Notes under the pieces: generated by a model
Database searches by the model: none
Seen by the model: only the letters and a program-made list of their open reading frames with translations
What the model was told of the DNA's origin: nothing
NCBI GenBank assembly: GCA_016720745.1
Contig: JADKKA010000018.1
Span: forward strand, 868,001-932,000
DNA: 64,000 bases
Direction of reading: 5' to 3'
Source: Chitinophagaceae bacterium
Lineage (GTDB): Bacteria > Bacteroidota > Bacteroidia > Chitinophagales > Chitinophagaceae
Made by a program: the position numbers and the translations under genes
In this document: positions 43,524 to 51,722 of the stretch, in pieces
Layout of the letters: the number at the start of each line of letters is the position of its first letter
Numbering within the stretch: position 1 is the stretch's first letter

Positions 43524-44942
43524 ATGAAATCAATTTGTTTGTCCATTTTATTATTATCTGCCACCACCCTTTTTGCACAAGACTACAATGATCTGCCTGT
43601 TCCTTCCAAAAAGCAGCTCGACTGGCATGATACCGAGTATTATATCTTCATGCATTTCGGTCCCAATACCTTTACCGGTAAAGAATGGGGAGAGGGAACA
43701 GAACCGGAAGATATTTTTAATCCGGCCCAGCTCGACTGCCGGCAGTGGTGCCGGATTGCCAAGGAATCAGGTGCCAAAGCCATTATCATCACGGCTAAAC
43801 ACCATGATGGATTTTGTTTATGGCCCAGTAAATATTCCAAACATACCGTGAGGGAAAGCAAGTGGAAGAATGGGAAAGGCGATGTTTTAAAAGAACTTTC
43901 CCAGGCCTGCAGGGAATATGGACTCAAGTTTGGCGTTTACCTTTCACCCTGGGACCGGAACCATCCTGATTATGGTACACCCAAATACAACGATGTATTT
44001 GTGAATATGATGAAAGAAATCTTTCAGAATTATGGGCCGGTTTGGGAAATGTGGTGGGATGGTGCCAATGGAGAAGGGCCCAATGGAAAAAGACAGGTAT
44101 ATGACTGGAAGCGTTTTGAAAATACTGTGAAACAGTATTCACCCAAGACCGTCATCTTTAGTGATATTGGCCCTGATGTACGCTGGGTAGGAAATGAAAA
44201 TGGTATTGCCGGTAATCCCAACTGGAATTTTCTGGATACGGTTGGTTTTAAAAGAGGTTTGGGTGCTCCACCGACTGATACCCTGAACCGGGGTAATTAC
44301 TGGGGCAAGGCAGGGATGGGAGCCGAATGTGATGTGAGTATCCGTCCGGGCTGGTTCTGGAGAGAATCAGAAAATGAGAAAGTAAAATCGCCTCAGCAGT
44401 TATTTGATATCTATCTGAAATCAGTTGGCAGGGGCGCTAATCTTTTACTCAATGTACCGCCGGATCCCCGGGGGCTGATCCATCCGTCCGATTCACTGGC
44501 GCTGACCGGGTTTAAAAAACTCCGCGAGGAAAGTTTTGCCGAGAACCTGCTGAAAACTGCGAATACTTTTTACCAGTTCAGCCGGAAAGAATTACCCGAG
44601 GAAAAAATAACCCTGCGTTCCATGGATAAGGAGAACCAGTCTTATACCGTTAACCTGCAGAATTTTATTGTGGAGATGGCACAACCGACAAAGATCAACT
44701 GTATCATCCTGCGGGAAGCCATCCACCTGGGACAAACCATCCGCAGTTTCCGTATCGTGATGAATAATGGTAAAAAAGTAGTGAAGGAGATCAGCGGCAG
44801 CAGTGTGGGCCGGAAAAGAATCCTGACTTTTAAACCAGCCACGATTACTTCATTTACCGTTTATCTGGAAGATGCCAAGGGAATGGATAATGTGATCAAT
44901 GTAACGGCCTACCTGATGGATGAGAAGCTGATTGAAAAGTGA
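43524..44942 (+). CDS. Alpha-L-fucosidase (GH29)
   Basis: This 472-residue exported glycosidase has a signal peptide ending LFAQ (residue 19). The GH29 barrel shows EYYIFMHFGPNTFTGKEWGE, SGAKAIIITAKHHDGFCLWP, SPWDRNHPDYG and the nucleophile region PVWEMWWDGANGEG (Asp). The C-terminal part (LRSMDKENQSYTVNLQNFIV onwards) is beta-rich, probably a small carbohydrate-associated domain. It releases terminal alpha-L-fucose from glycans. It is co-oriented 10 bases after the phosphodiesterase-like gene and followed by a repeat-rich spacer. Confidence 0.9.
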   Translation: MKSICLSILLLSATTLFAQDYNDLPVPSKKQLDWHDTEYYIFMHFGPNTFTGKEWGEGTEPEDIFNPAQLDCRQWCRIAKESGAKAIIITAKHHDGFCLWPSKYSKHTVRESKWKNGKGDVLKELSQACREYGLKFGVYLSPWDRNHPDYGTPKYNDVFVNMMKEIFQNYGPVWEMWWDGANGEGPNGKRQVYDWKRFENTVKQYSPKTVIFSDIGPDVRWVGNENGIAGNPNWNFLDTVGFKRGLGAPPTDTLNRGNYWGKAGMGAECDVSIRPGWFWRESENEKVKSPQQLFDIYLKSVGRGANLLLNVPPDPRGLIHPSDSLALTGFKKLREESFAENLLKTANTFYQFSRKELPEEKITLRSMDKENQSYTVNLQNFIVEMAQPTKINCIILREAIHLGQTIRSFRIVMNNGKKVVKEISGSSVGRKRILTFKPATITSFTVYLEDAKGMDNVINVTAYLMDEKLIEK

Positions 44943-44949
44943 CAGCAAG

Positions 44950-44998
44950 CCCCCATCCCCGCCCCCTTCCCCTAAAGGGGAGGAAGGGCCTTAGAGGG
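44950..44998. repeat. GC-rich palindromic repeat after the fucosidase gene
   Basis: CCTTCCCCTAAAGGGGAGG with extended GGAAGG-type arms lies 8 bases after the stop codon. It belongs to the same style of repeat as the one inside ileS at 16121-16153. Confidence 0.55.
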
Positions 44999-45017
44999 CG
45001 CGTCGTGGTTTAAAGCC

Positions 45018-45157
45018 GGTCACCCTGAGCTTGCAGAAGGGTGGTTACGTAAATCGCGGAAGTATTTTTTAAATTTTTTATAACCAGTATTACAACGGTT
45101 AGCTAAGTGCGACCAGGAGTTGTGGTCTGTAAGTCTCACTTCGACAAGCTCAGTGTA
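45018..45157. repeat. Two inverted copies of a CACCCTGAGCTTG...AAGGGTG repeat
   Basis: CACCCTGAGCTTG ... AAGGGTG lies at 45021-45043. A diverged copy in the opposite orientation (CACTTCGACAAGCTCAGTGT) lies at 45138-45157. The word resembles widespread bacterial intergenic palindromes with the core CTGAGCTTGTCGAAG. Confidence 0.55.
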
Positions 45158-45178
45158 ACAACGAGCGGTGGTTGTCAT

Positions 45179-45958
45179 TTACTTTCCAATGAATACCGCT
45201 TTCCTTTTTTCCAAAAACGCCGCCACCCCTTCTTTCCGGTCGGCTGTATCAAAAGCATTTCCGAATTCAGCTATTTCGAGGGCATAGCCATCTGTTGATT
45301 CATCAAACACAGCATTCGCCGTTTTGATACAACCGGCAACGGCCAGCGGGGCTTTGGAATTGATTTGCTCTAGTATTCCGCGGGTATAGGTGATTAATTC
45401 TTCCTGAGAAGTGACTTCATTGACCAGTCCGGTTTGTTTGGCCGTGGCCGCATCCATCAATGCCGCACTCATCAATAAAGCCATGGCCCTGCCTTTGCCG
45501 ATCAGTTGTACCAGTCTTTGTGTACCGCCATAACCGGGGATCAGTCCCAGATTTACTTCCGGTTGTCCGAACTTTGCATTATCGGATGCAATCCGGAAAT
45601 GGCAACTCATGGCCAGTTCACAACCACCGCCAAGGGCAAAACCATTCACGGCAGCAACAATGGGTTTAGAGGATTGTTCAATCCGGGCAAATGTATCCTG
45701 CCCTCTTTTGGCCAGTGCCATGGCCGCTGTTTTATCCAGTATATTGAACTCTGAAATATCTGCGCCGGCTACAAAGGCTTTGGGGCCTGCTCCGGTAATG
45801 ATGACTGATTTGATATCGGGATTGGACGCGATTTCATCCAGGGCCAGGTTGAGATCGGTAAACACATCCCGGTTCAGGGCATTTAATTTATCTGGGCGGT
45901 TAATAGTAAGGGTGTAGATGCCATTTTCCAATGAAGCAAGCAGGGTTGTATAGTTCAT
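45179..45958 (-). CDS. Enoyl-CoA hydratase/isomerase family protein
   Basis: The product has 259 residues with the crotonase fold. The oxyanion-hole segments are GPKAFVAGADISEFNIL and AVNGFALGGGCELAMSCHFR. The catalytic Glu positions are in GQPEVNLGLIPGYGGTQRL, and the C-terminal EKRKAVFIGK is typical. It hydrates trans-2-enoyl-CoA in fatty acid degradation or a related pathway; substrate chain length is not predictable. It begins MNYTTLLASLENGIYTLTIN. It is the last gene of the minus-strand set and 39 bases from the transglutaminase gene. Confidence 0.93.
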   Translation of the reverse strand: MNYTTLLASLENGIYTLTINRPDKLNALNRDVFTDLNLALDEIASNPDIKSVIITGAGPKAFVAGADISEFNILDKTAAMALAKRGQDTFARIEQSSKPIVAAVNGFALGGGCELAMSCHFRIASDNAKFGQPEVNLGLIPGYGGTQRLVQLIGKGRAMALLMSAALMDAATAKQTGLVNEVTSQEELITYTRGILEQINSKAPLAVAGCIKTANAVFDESTDGYALEIAEFGNAFDTADRKEGVAAFLEKRKAVFIGK

Positions 45959-45997
45959 GATCTGGTTTTGAGAAACCGAAGATAATACAACATCTAC

Positions 45998-46954
45998 TTA
46001 CTGTTGCTGCTGCATTTCCATGAACTTCCGGTAGGAATTATCCGGTGTACCAGGATTGTGCACCTGGTAAGTAAATACCGGGGTGCTTAATTCTGTTTCG
46101 GACCGGGGTTGTCCGTTTTCAATGGTAACGGATACTTCCAGTGTATGGGCGGAAGAACCTTTGTAAGTTCCTTTCACCGGTGTACAATCGGTAAAATTTC
46201 TGCCCACTGCCAGTCGTACATGCCGGTCGCCGGCAATACAGTTATTGGTAGGATCCAATCCGATCCAGCCATGAAAAGGAATATAGGCTTCTACCCAGGC
46301 ATGGGTGGCGCCTTCGCCGCGGAGTTCATGGTTCTTCGGACAAATATAACCACTCACATAGCGGGCAGGAATCCCAACCATGCGAAGCATCACCAGTAAT
46401 ACATGTGCGAAATCCTGACAAACCCCGGCTTTTATTTCCCAGATTTCATCCACTTCCGTTTCCACACTGGTAATGCCTTTCTTGTATTCAAAGTGGGTGA
46501 AGACAAAATTCGACATTTGCTCCGCCACTGCAAATGGAGGAATATCCTCTCCCATAAAAGATTTCACTACTGCTAAAATTTCATATTCCGCTTTACAGGT
46601 TTCCCGCAGCATAAAATCCATATACGGAAACTGCTCCCCTACAATGGAAAGATTTTCCCACTGGCTGGCTGCCGGTATTTGGCTGTCGGGTGTCACCGCA
46701 TCTTTGGCAATGACTTCAATCAGCGATTCTATTGTGAGTTGTGTGTGGGGTTTGATCACAGAGAAGATACCCACTTTGTTCCCAAAATAGTCGGTGAATA
46801 CTTCCACCGATGGCTGGTGTGTGATCAGGAGTTCATGTTTCTTTACTTCCTGCATGGGATCATCAATCGGGAAGAGCATGACCTGGTTGGCACTGTCAGT
46901 AACCGGAGAAGGGTAAGAATAACGGGTGATATGTTTAATACGGTACTTCGGCAT
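45998..46954 (-). CDS. Transglutaminase-like cysteine peptidase family protein
   Basis: The product has 318 residues. An N-terminal beta-domain (MPKYRIKHITRYSYPSPVTD) precedes a transglutaminase core. The triad is Cys in IKAGVCQDFAHVLLVMLR, His in GEGATHAWVEAYIPFHGW and Asp in IGLDPTNNC. There is no signal peptide, so it is cytoplasmic. It lies 20 bases downstream of an alpha-E gene and a permuted ATP-grasp gene, a conserved trio thought to make and cut an unknown peptide or peptide-like product. The chemistry of the product has not been established to my knowledge. Confidence 0.9.
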   Translation of the reverse strand: MPKYRIKHITRYSYPSPVTDSANQVMLFPIDDPMQEVKKHELLITHQPSVEVFTDYFGNKVGIFSVIKPHTQLTIESLIEVIAKDAVTPDSQIPAASQWENLSIVGEQFPYMDFMLRETCKAEYEILAVVKSFMGEDIPPFAVAEQMSNFVFTHFEYKKGITSVETEVDEIWEIKAGVCQDFAHVLLVMLRMVGIPARYVSGYICPKNHELRGEGATHAWVEAYIPFHGWIGLDPTNNCIAGDRHVRLAVGRNFTDCTPVKGTYKGSSAHTLEVSVTIENGQPRSETELSTPVFTYQVHNPGTPDNSYRKFMEMQQQQ

Positions 46955-46974
46955 GGATGTAAAGTTGCAGCAAT

Positions 46975-47910
46975 TCAGGAATTGCCAAAATAAAATTGAT
47001 TAAATGCAGCGGCAATACCCAGCAATTCCTGCCTGATCTGCCATAAAAAGTTTTTGAGTCCTTCACTGTCGGAAGTCCGGAGTGTACTGTATTTGACACT
47101 GTTCATGGATTTGCCGATCAGGAATTCCAGTTGTTTATAGCTTTCCGGCAGGCTTTCTGTTTCCAGTCTTTCGAAATAACGGAACAGCTGTTTCAGACAA
47201 TAGGAAATTGAATGCGGAAAATGTTCGTTATGGATTACCTGCTCCAGTACAAATTCTGTTTGAAAATTCCCGCGGTGTGTTTTCAGGTAAAGTTCATAAC
47301 CAGATAAAGAATACAAGAGGTAACGGAGGGCGGTCACTTCCACCGGGTTCAGCAGGTCATAATTTTGTTCGGTGAGTTTGATATGGAGCATATCGGCAGA
47401 AAGAATCGCTCTTTCCAGGAACTTGCCGATGTTCAGGTAATTAAAAGCTTCGCCCCGGGCCATCGTAATATCTACTGTGCCATGATACAGCATACCATGA
47501 TGGATCAGGCTGTCGAGGGCGGTTACCGGATCACCGGAGGCAATCTGTTCAACTATCTCTTTGGAACGGATCAGGTGGTAATAATCATTCAGGCATTGCC
47601 AAACTTCTTTGGTAATATGATCCTGTACCGCTCTGGCATTTTCACGGGCTCTTGTTATATTATTGATAACGGAAGCACCATTCTGCCGGTCGAGCAATAG
47701 ATGCTGCAGTACTTTCACAGAATTATTCCCGATCAGTTCCATTTCTGTGGCGGGAGCATCACTGTAATTGCGCAGCAGTGTGCGCCAGCTGAAATCTTTT
47801 ACTTCATCCTGGGAAGAAATATAATTGGTGCGGAGAATACGGAGCATACCATTGGTCCGTTCCATATAACGTGCCATCCAGAAAACACTATCAGCTACCC
47901 GACTCAGCAT
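46975..47910 (-). CDS. Alpha-E domain-containing protein
   Basis: The 311-residue all-helical protein begins MLSRVADSVFWMARYMERTN, the classic alpha-E opening, and carries the helical repeats RENARAVQDHITKEVWQCLN and GKFLERAILSADMLHIKL. The family is known almost only from operons with the circularly permuted ATP-grasp enzyme and a transglutaminase, as here. It may be a structural partner or part of the ligase. It lies 58 bases after the ATP-grasp gene and 20 before the transglutaminase gene. Confidence 0.9.
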   Translation of the reverse strand: MLSRVADSVFWMARYMERTNGMLRILRTNYISSQDEVKDFSWRTLLRNYSDAPATEMELIGNNSVKVLQHLLLDRQNGASVINNITRARENARAVQDHITKEVWQCLNDYYHLIRSKEIVEQIASGDPVTALDSLIHHGMLYHGTVDITMARGEAFNYLNIGKFLERAILSADMLHIKLTEQNYDLLNPVEVTALRYLLYSLSGYELYLKTHRGNFQTEFVLEQVIHNEHFPHSISYCLKQLFRYFERLETESLPESYKQLEFLIGKSMNSVKYSTLRTSDSEGLKNFLWQIRQELLGIAAAFNQFYFGNS

Positions 47911-47968
47911 ATTGTGCTACTATTTTTAAGTCAAACGATGTCATTATTCCAATTTCTTCTAATGATCC

Positions 47969-49441
47969 TTATTCCCCTTTAGGGGCATGGTCTTCCAATA
48001 CCCAGGTATCCTTACTGCCACCACCCTGCGAAGAGTTCACCACCAGGGAACCTTCTTTTAATGCCACACGGGTTAATCCGCCGGGTACAATATCAATTCC
48101 ATCCGGGCCATAGAGGGCATAAGGCCGGAGGTCAACCCTTCTTGGTTGCAATACCCCGTTGATATAGCAGGGTGCAGAGGAAAGATTGATGATGGGCTGG
48201 GCGATAAAACTTCTCGGATCATCCTCGATGGCTATTTTGAATTCATCCATCTGCTTTTCTGTGGCAGCACTGCCGATCAGCATCCCATAACCGCCCGATT
48301 CATTGGTTTTTTTAATCACCATATTGGGCATATTCTCAAACACCATTTTCCGGTGCCCGGGATCAGCCAGCTGGTAAGTGGGAACATTTTTCAGGATGGG
48401 TTCTTCATTCAGGTAGTAGCGGATCATCGCCGGTACATAGGAATAAACCGCTTTATCATCGGCCACACCATTGCCCATGGCATTCACAATGGCTACATGA
48501 CCGGTTCGGTAAGCGCCATAAATACCGGGAACTCCCAGCATACTGTCCGGACGAAATACCAATGGATCAATAAAATCATCATCTACCCGGCGATAAATCA
48601 CATCCACCTGTTTCAGTCCGGTGGTGGTTTTCATGTAAACTTTATGATTGTCTACCACGAGGTCGCTTCCCTCCACCAGTTCAATACCCATTAAACGGGC
48701 CAGGGTGGTATGTTCGAAATAAGCGGAATTATAAATACCCGGTGTAAGCAGTACTACGGTAGGATCGCTTTTTTGCCGGCTGGCAAGGGCCATCAGGTTT
48801 TTCAGCAGGAGATCCGGATAGTCTTTCACCGAACGAACATTGTTCTTGGGTAACAGATCCGGAAAAATCCGGTAAGTGATACTGCGGTTTTCGAGCATAT
48901 AAGAAACACCGGAGGGAGTCCGGAGATTATCTTCCAGTACATAATAAGTGCCATCATGATCCCGGATCAGGTCGATCCCGGAGATATGGGTATAGATATC
49001 GAAGGGTACATCCACACCCACCATTTGTCTGACAAAATTGGGACAGGAATAAATCAGTTTGGCGGGGATGATACCGTCCCGGATAATAAACTGATGCGAA
49101 TAAATATCTTTCAGAAAGATATTGAGTGCTTTTAGTCTTTGTTTGATCCCTGCTTCAATATGTTTCCATTCTGCTGCCTCCAGTATACGGGGAATAATAT
49201 CGAAGGGAAAAATTTTCTCAATCCCTTCCCCGGAGCTATACACTGTAAAAGTGATACCCTGGCTCATGAATAGTTTCTTAGCCAGTTCATCTTTATGGGT
49301 CATTTCTGCAGCAGATAGTCCCTGGATAGCGGCCACCATATTCCGGTAAGCCGGCCGGATTCCTTCGCCGCTGAACATTTCATCCCAAACCCTGGGAGAA
49401 ATATGGTAATCGTTTAACAGTGAGGAACCTTCCATACGCAA
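47969..49441 (-). CDS. Circularly permuted type 2 ATP-grasp protein
   Basis: This 490-residue peptide-ligase-like enzyme shows family segments SSLLNDYHISPRVWDEMFSG, IPRILEAAEWKHIEAGIKQR and RDGIIPAKLIYSCPNFVRQM. DGTYYVLEDNLRTPSGVSYM follows (metal/ATP site), with the later NESGGYGMLIG and SAPCYINGVLQPRRVDLRPY. The ATP-grasp elements are in permuted order. Such enzymes form carboxylate-amine bonds, in an operon with alpha-E and transglutaminase proteins. It is the first gene of the trio on the minus strand; the B12-binding protein gene is 59 bases upstream. Confidence 0.92.
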   Translation of the reverse strand: MRMEGSSLLNDYHISPRVWDEMFSGEGIRPAYRNMVAAIQGLSAAEMTHKDELAKKLFMSQGITFTVYSSGEGIEKIFPFDIIPRILEAAEWKHIEAGIKQRLKALNIFLKDIYSHQFIIRDGIIPAKLIYSCPNFVRQMVGVDVPFDIYTHISGIDLIRDHDGTYYVLEDNLRTPSGVSYMLENRSITYRIFPDLLPKNNVRSVKDYPDLLLKNLMALASRQKSDPTVVLLTPGIYNSAYFEHTTLARLMGIELVEGSDLVVDNHKVYMKTTTGLKQVDVIYRRVDDDFIDPLVFRPDSMLGVPGIYGAYRTGHVAIVNAMGNGVADDKAVYSYVPAMIRYYLNEEPILKNVPTYQLADPGHRKMVFENMPNMVIKKTNESGGYGMLIGSAATEKQMDEFKIAIEDDPRSFIAQPIINLSSAPCYINGVLQPRRVDLRPYALYGPDGIDIVPGGLTRVALKEGSLVVNSSQGGGSKDTWVLEDHAPKGE

Positions 49442-49500
49442 TAGTATATTAAGGGCATGATGATACAGTAATAAATGGAGGGAAGCAATCGTTGGGGGGG

Positions 49501-49908
49501 TCAGAAACTACGGTGTTCCTGTACCCATGCACTAATATAATCACTGATTACCGAAACTGAGGTACCGGGGGCAAATAATTTTCCAACCCCCAGATCATGG
49601 AGGGATTGCATATCCTCATCCGGAATGATACCACCACCGGTGAGGAGGACATCATTCAACCCTTTTTCCTTCATCAGGGCGATTACTTTAGGAAATACGG
49701 TATTATGAGCACCGGAAAGAATACTGATACCGATGGCATCCACATCTTCCTGGAGGGCGGCATTTACCACCATTTCCGGTGTTTGCCGGAGACCGGTATA
49801 AATAACTTCCATGCCTGCATCCCGGAGGGCGGTAGCAATGACCTTGGCACCGCGGTCGTGGCCGTCGAGACCAACCTTGGCTACCAGTACACGGATGGGT
49901 CTGTTCAT
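49501..49908 (-). CDS. Methylmalonyl-CoA mutase B12-binding subunit (small standalone C-terminal domain)
   Basis: The 135-residue cobalamin-binding domain has the signature VGLDGHDRGAKVIATAL with the His that replaces dimethylbenzimidazole. GISILSGAHNTVFPKVIA and LLTGGGIIPDEDM complete the Rossmann-like B12 site. Full mutases carry this domain fused. A separate small subunit as here is known in archaea and several bacteria, working with a large catalytic subunit encoded elsewhere. Methylmalonyl-CoA epimerase is also in this window, supporting a propionyl-CoA route. A minus-strand TACCTTTG box lies 67 bases upstream. Confidence 0.92.
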   Translation of the reverse strand: MNRPIRVLVAKVGLDGHDRGAKVIATALRDAGMEVIYTGLRQTPEMVVNAALQEDVDAIGISILSGAHNTVFPKVIALMKEKGLNDVLLTGGGIIPDEDMQSLHDLGVGKLFAPGTSVSVISDYISAWVQEHRSF

Positions 49909-49975
49909 ATATTGAAGTTAAGCAAATACGTTATAAGACCATTTTCAAATGCTGATAAGATGTGCTTAGACATTG

Positions 49976-49983
49976 CAAAGGTA
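49976..49983 (-). promoter_or_regulatory. Putative -7 promoter element (TACCTTTG) for the B12-binding subunit gene
   Basis: It matches TAnnTTTG on the minus strand, 67 bases before the ATG at 49908. Confidence 0.45.
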
Positions 49984-50013
49984 GGCCGGGAAGAGGGTAA
50001 GTTATACCTGACT

Positions 50014-50051
50014 TGACATATGTCATACCAGGTCTGTACCGCTATCTTTTT
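50014..50051. repeat. Diverged GTCATACC...TATCTTT palindromic repeat
   Basis: GACATATGTC is followed by GTCATACCAGG and TACCGCTATCTTT. It shares GTCATACC and TATCTTT with the better-preserved copy at 62910-62938. Confidence 0.4.
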
Positions 50052-50074
50052 ACCGCTATAAATATTTCTCCAGC

Positions 50075-51601
50075 TTAAACAGAAAAAAGCAGCCATTGCT
50101 TTTTTATTCTATCCAGCGTTTCCTGTTTCCTGATCAGGGCGGCAATATCAAAAACACCCGGCCCAAATTTTCCACCGACCAGCATGATCCGGAAAGGGAG
50201 CATCAGTTCACCAGGTTTCAGGTCATTGGCGGCAGCGATCTCTTTAAAATTATTTTCCAGGGTTGTTACATCCCAAGCAGCAGTCAGTTCATAATTTCGG
50301 ATCAGTTCGGCAAAGAATAATTTTTTGGCTTCGTTCCATTTTGGTTTTACGGCATCAGTATCCCATTGTACAGGGGCCACAAAAAAGAAGGATAACTGCT
50401 GTAGAAAATCAGGGAGCAGGTGACAACGATCCTTTACCAATGTGATCGCCTGTTTTAACTGCTCATTATCTATATTATCAAGTCCGTTTGCTGCCAGCAG
50501 CGGCCTGACTCCCGACTCCAGACTCCCCACTCCCGATTGTTTGATCCACTCGTGGTTGAACCATTTGGCTTTTTCGTAATCAAATTTTGCTCCGGCACTA
50601 TGCACCCGGTCCATTGAAAATTTATCAATGAGTTCTTCTTTTGAAAAAATTTCCTGTTCGGTGCCATCATTCCATCCCAGCAGGGCCAGTAAATTGATAA
50701 AGGCTTCGGGTAAAAATCCTTTTTCTTTAAAGCCTTCTGTGAGTTCACCGGTTTTGGGATCGGTCCAGTTCATGGCAAAAACAGGGAAACCATATTTGGC
50801 ACCATCGCGTTTGCTGAGTTTACCGGAAGGTCCGAGGATCAGTGGAAAATGGGCCCATTGGGGCATTTGATCCAGTCCAAACAAATATTTCCAGAGAAGT
50901 ATATGAACAGGGGCGGAGGGTAGCCATTCTTCTCCGCGAAAAGCATGTGAGATCTGCATGAGGTGATCGTCCACCACTACGGCTAAATGATAGGTAGGCA
51001 TACCATCTGCTTTCAGTAATACTTTATCATCAACGGTGCTGCTGTCGAAGCTGACTTCCCCGCGGATCATGTCGGTAAAACGGATCGTTTCATGTTCCGG
51101 CATTTTAATCCGTATCACATGCCGGGTACCCGCATCGAGTAATTGTTTTGTTTCATCAGCAGCCAGTGAAAGTGAGTTACGCATTTTCATTCTGATGCTG
51201 TGATCATATTGCGGGGAAGGATTTTCGGTGGTTTTGTTTTCCTGCCGCATTTTTTCCAGTTCTTCCGGGCTGTCAAATGCATAATAAGCATGACCTGCTT
51301 TTACCAGTTGTTCAGCATACTGCCGGTAACTTTCCTTTCTTTCACTTTGGCGGTAAGGTCCAAATGCACCGCCATGCTGAACACTTTCATCCGGTTCCAG
51401 TCCGCACCAGCGAAGGGTATCAAAAATATACTCCTCGGCACCTTCAACAAATCGACCCTGATCGGTGTCTTCGATTCGTACTATAAAATCACCGCCATGG
51501 TGGCGGGCAAAGAGGTAGTTATATAAAACGGTACGCACACCGCCCAGGTGTAAACCTCCGGTAGGACTGGGTGCAAATCGAACCCTGACTTTTTTTGCCA
51601 T
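50075..51601 (-). CDS. gltX: Glutamate--tRNA ligase with a repeat-derived insertion
   Basis: From the ATG at 51601 the product has 508 residues (MAKKVRVRFAPSPTGGLHLG, with the HIGH-type motif). A promoter box 7 bases upstream supports this start over the longer frame. It attaches glutamate to tRNA-Glu (possibly also tRNA-Gln). Visible are RIEDTDQGRFVEGAEEYI, FRGEEWLPSAPVHILLWKYL and the KMSKS equivalent GKLSKRDGAKYGFPVFA. At about residues 355-365 the frame reads KQSGVGSLESGVRPLLA. The DNA there (50507-50537) is a simple tandem word, GACTCC/CACTCCC, that does not fit the family. Confidence 0.96.
   Translation of the reverse strand: MAKKVRVRFAPSPTGGLHLGGVRTVLYNYLFARHHGGDFIVRIEDTDQGRFVEGAEEYIFDTLRWCGLEPDESVQHGGAFGPYRQSERKESYRQYAEQLVKAGHAYYAFDSPEELEKMRQENKTTENPSPQYDHSIRMKMRNSLSLAADETKQLLDAGTRHVIRIKMPEHETIRFTDMIRGEVSFDSSTVDDKVLLKADGMPTYHLAVVVDDHLMQISHAFRGEEWLPSAPVHILLWKYLFGLDQMPQWAHFPLILGPSGKLSKRDGAKYGFPVFAMNWTDPKTGELTEGFKEKGFLPEAFINLLALLGWNDGTEQEIFSKEELIDKFSMDRVHSAGAKFDYEKAKWFNHEWIKQSGVGSLESGVRPLLAANGLDNIDNEQLKQAITLVKDRCHLLPDFLQQLSFFFVAPVQWDTDAVKPKWNEAKKLFFAELIRNYELTAAWDVTTLENNFKEIAAANDLKPGELMLPFRIMLVGGKFGPGVFDIAALIRKQETLDRIKKQWLLFSV
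50507..50537. repeat. Tandem GACTCC/CACTCCC repeat inside gltX, translated in frame
   Basis: Plus strand: GACTCCCGACTCCAGACTCC followed by CCACTCCCGAT. Units of about 7 bases repeat four times. The complement encodes GVGSLESGV in GltX. Confidence 0.55.
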
Positions 51602-51608
51602 AAGGCTG

Positions 51609-51616
51609 CAAAGATA
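51609..51616 (-). promoter_or_regulatory. Putative -7 promoter element (TATCTTTG) for gltX
   Basis: It matches TAnnTTTG on the minus strand, 7 bases before the ATG at 51601, making a nearly leaderless transcript. Confidence 0.5.
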
Positions 51617-51709
51617 AAAATCAGGAACCGCAATAGGCCTGTTCATTCGTTGTGGGGGCTGATTTATTTGTGCGTTGAAATATTCTTTCCCAAAGGGCGG
51701 GGCTTGGGT

Positions 51710-51717
51710 TAAATTTG
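51710..51717 (+). promoter_or_regulatory. Putative -7 promoter element (TAAATTTG) directly before the deacetylase gene
   Basis: It matches TAnnTTTG and ends 5 bases before the ATG at 51723. Confidence 0.5.
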
Positions 51718-51722
51718 CGGGG

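Noticed and set aside
45018..45157. Insertion sequence remnant in the repeat-rich spacer
   Set aside because: No transposase fragment, terminal inverted repeats or target duplication could be seen. Only short palindromic repeats are present.
49909..50096. Short minus-strand frame between the B12 subunit and gltX
   Set aside because: It covers the promoter box and the palindromic repeat and reads as non-coding.
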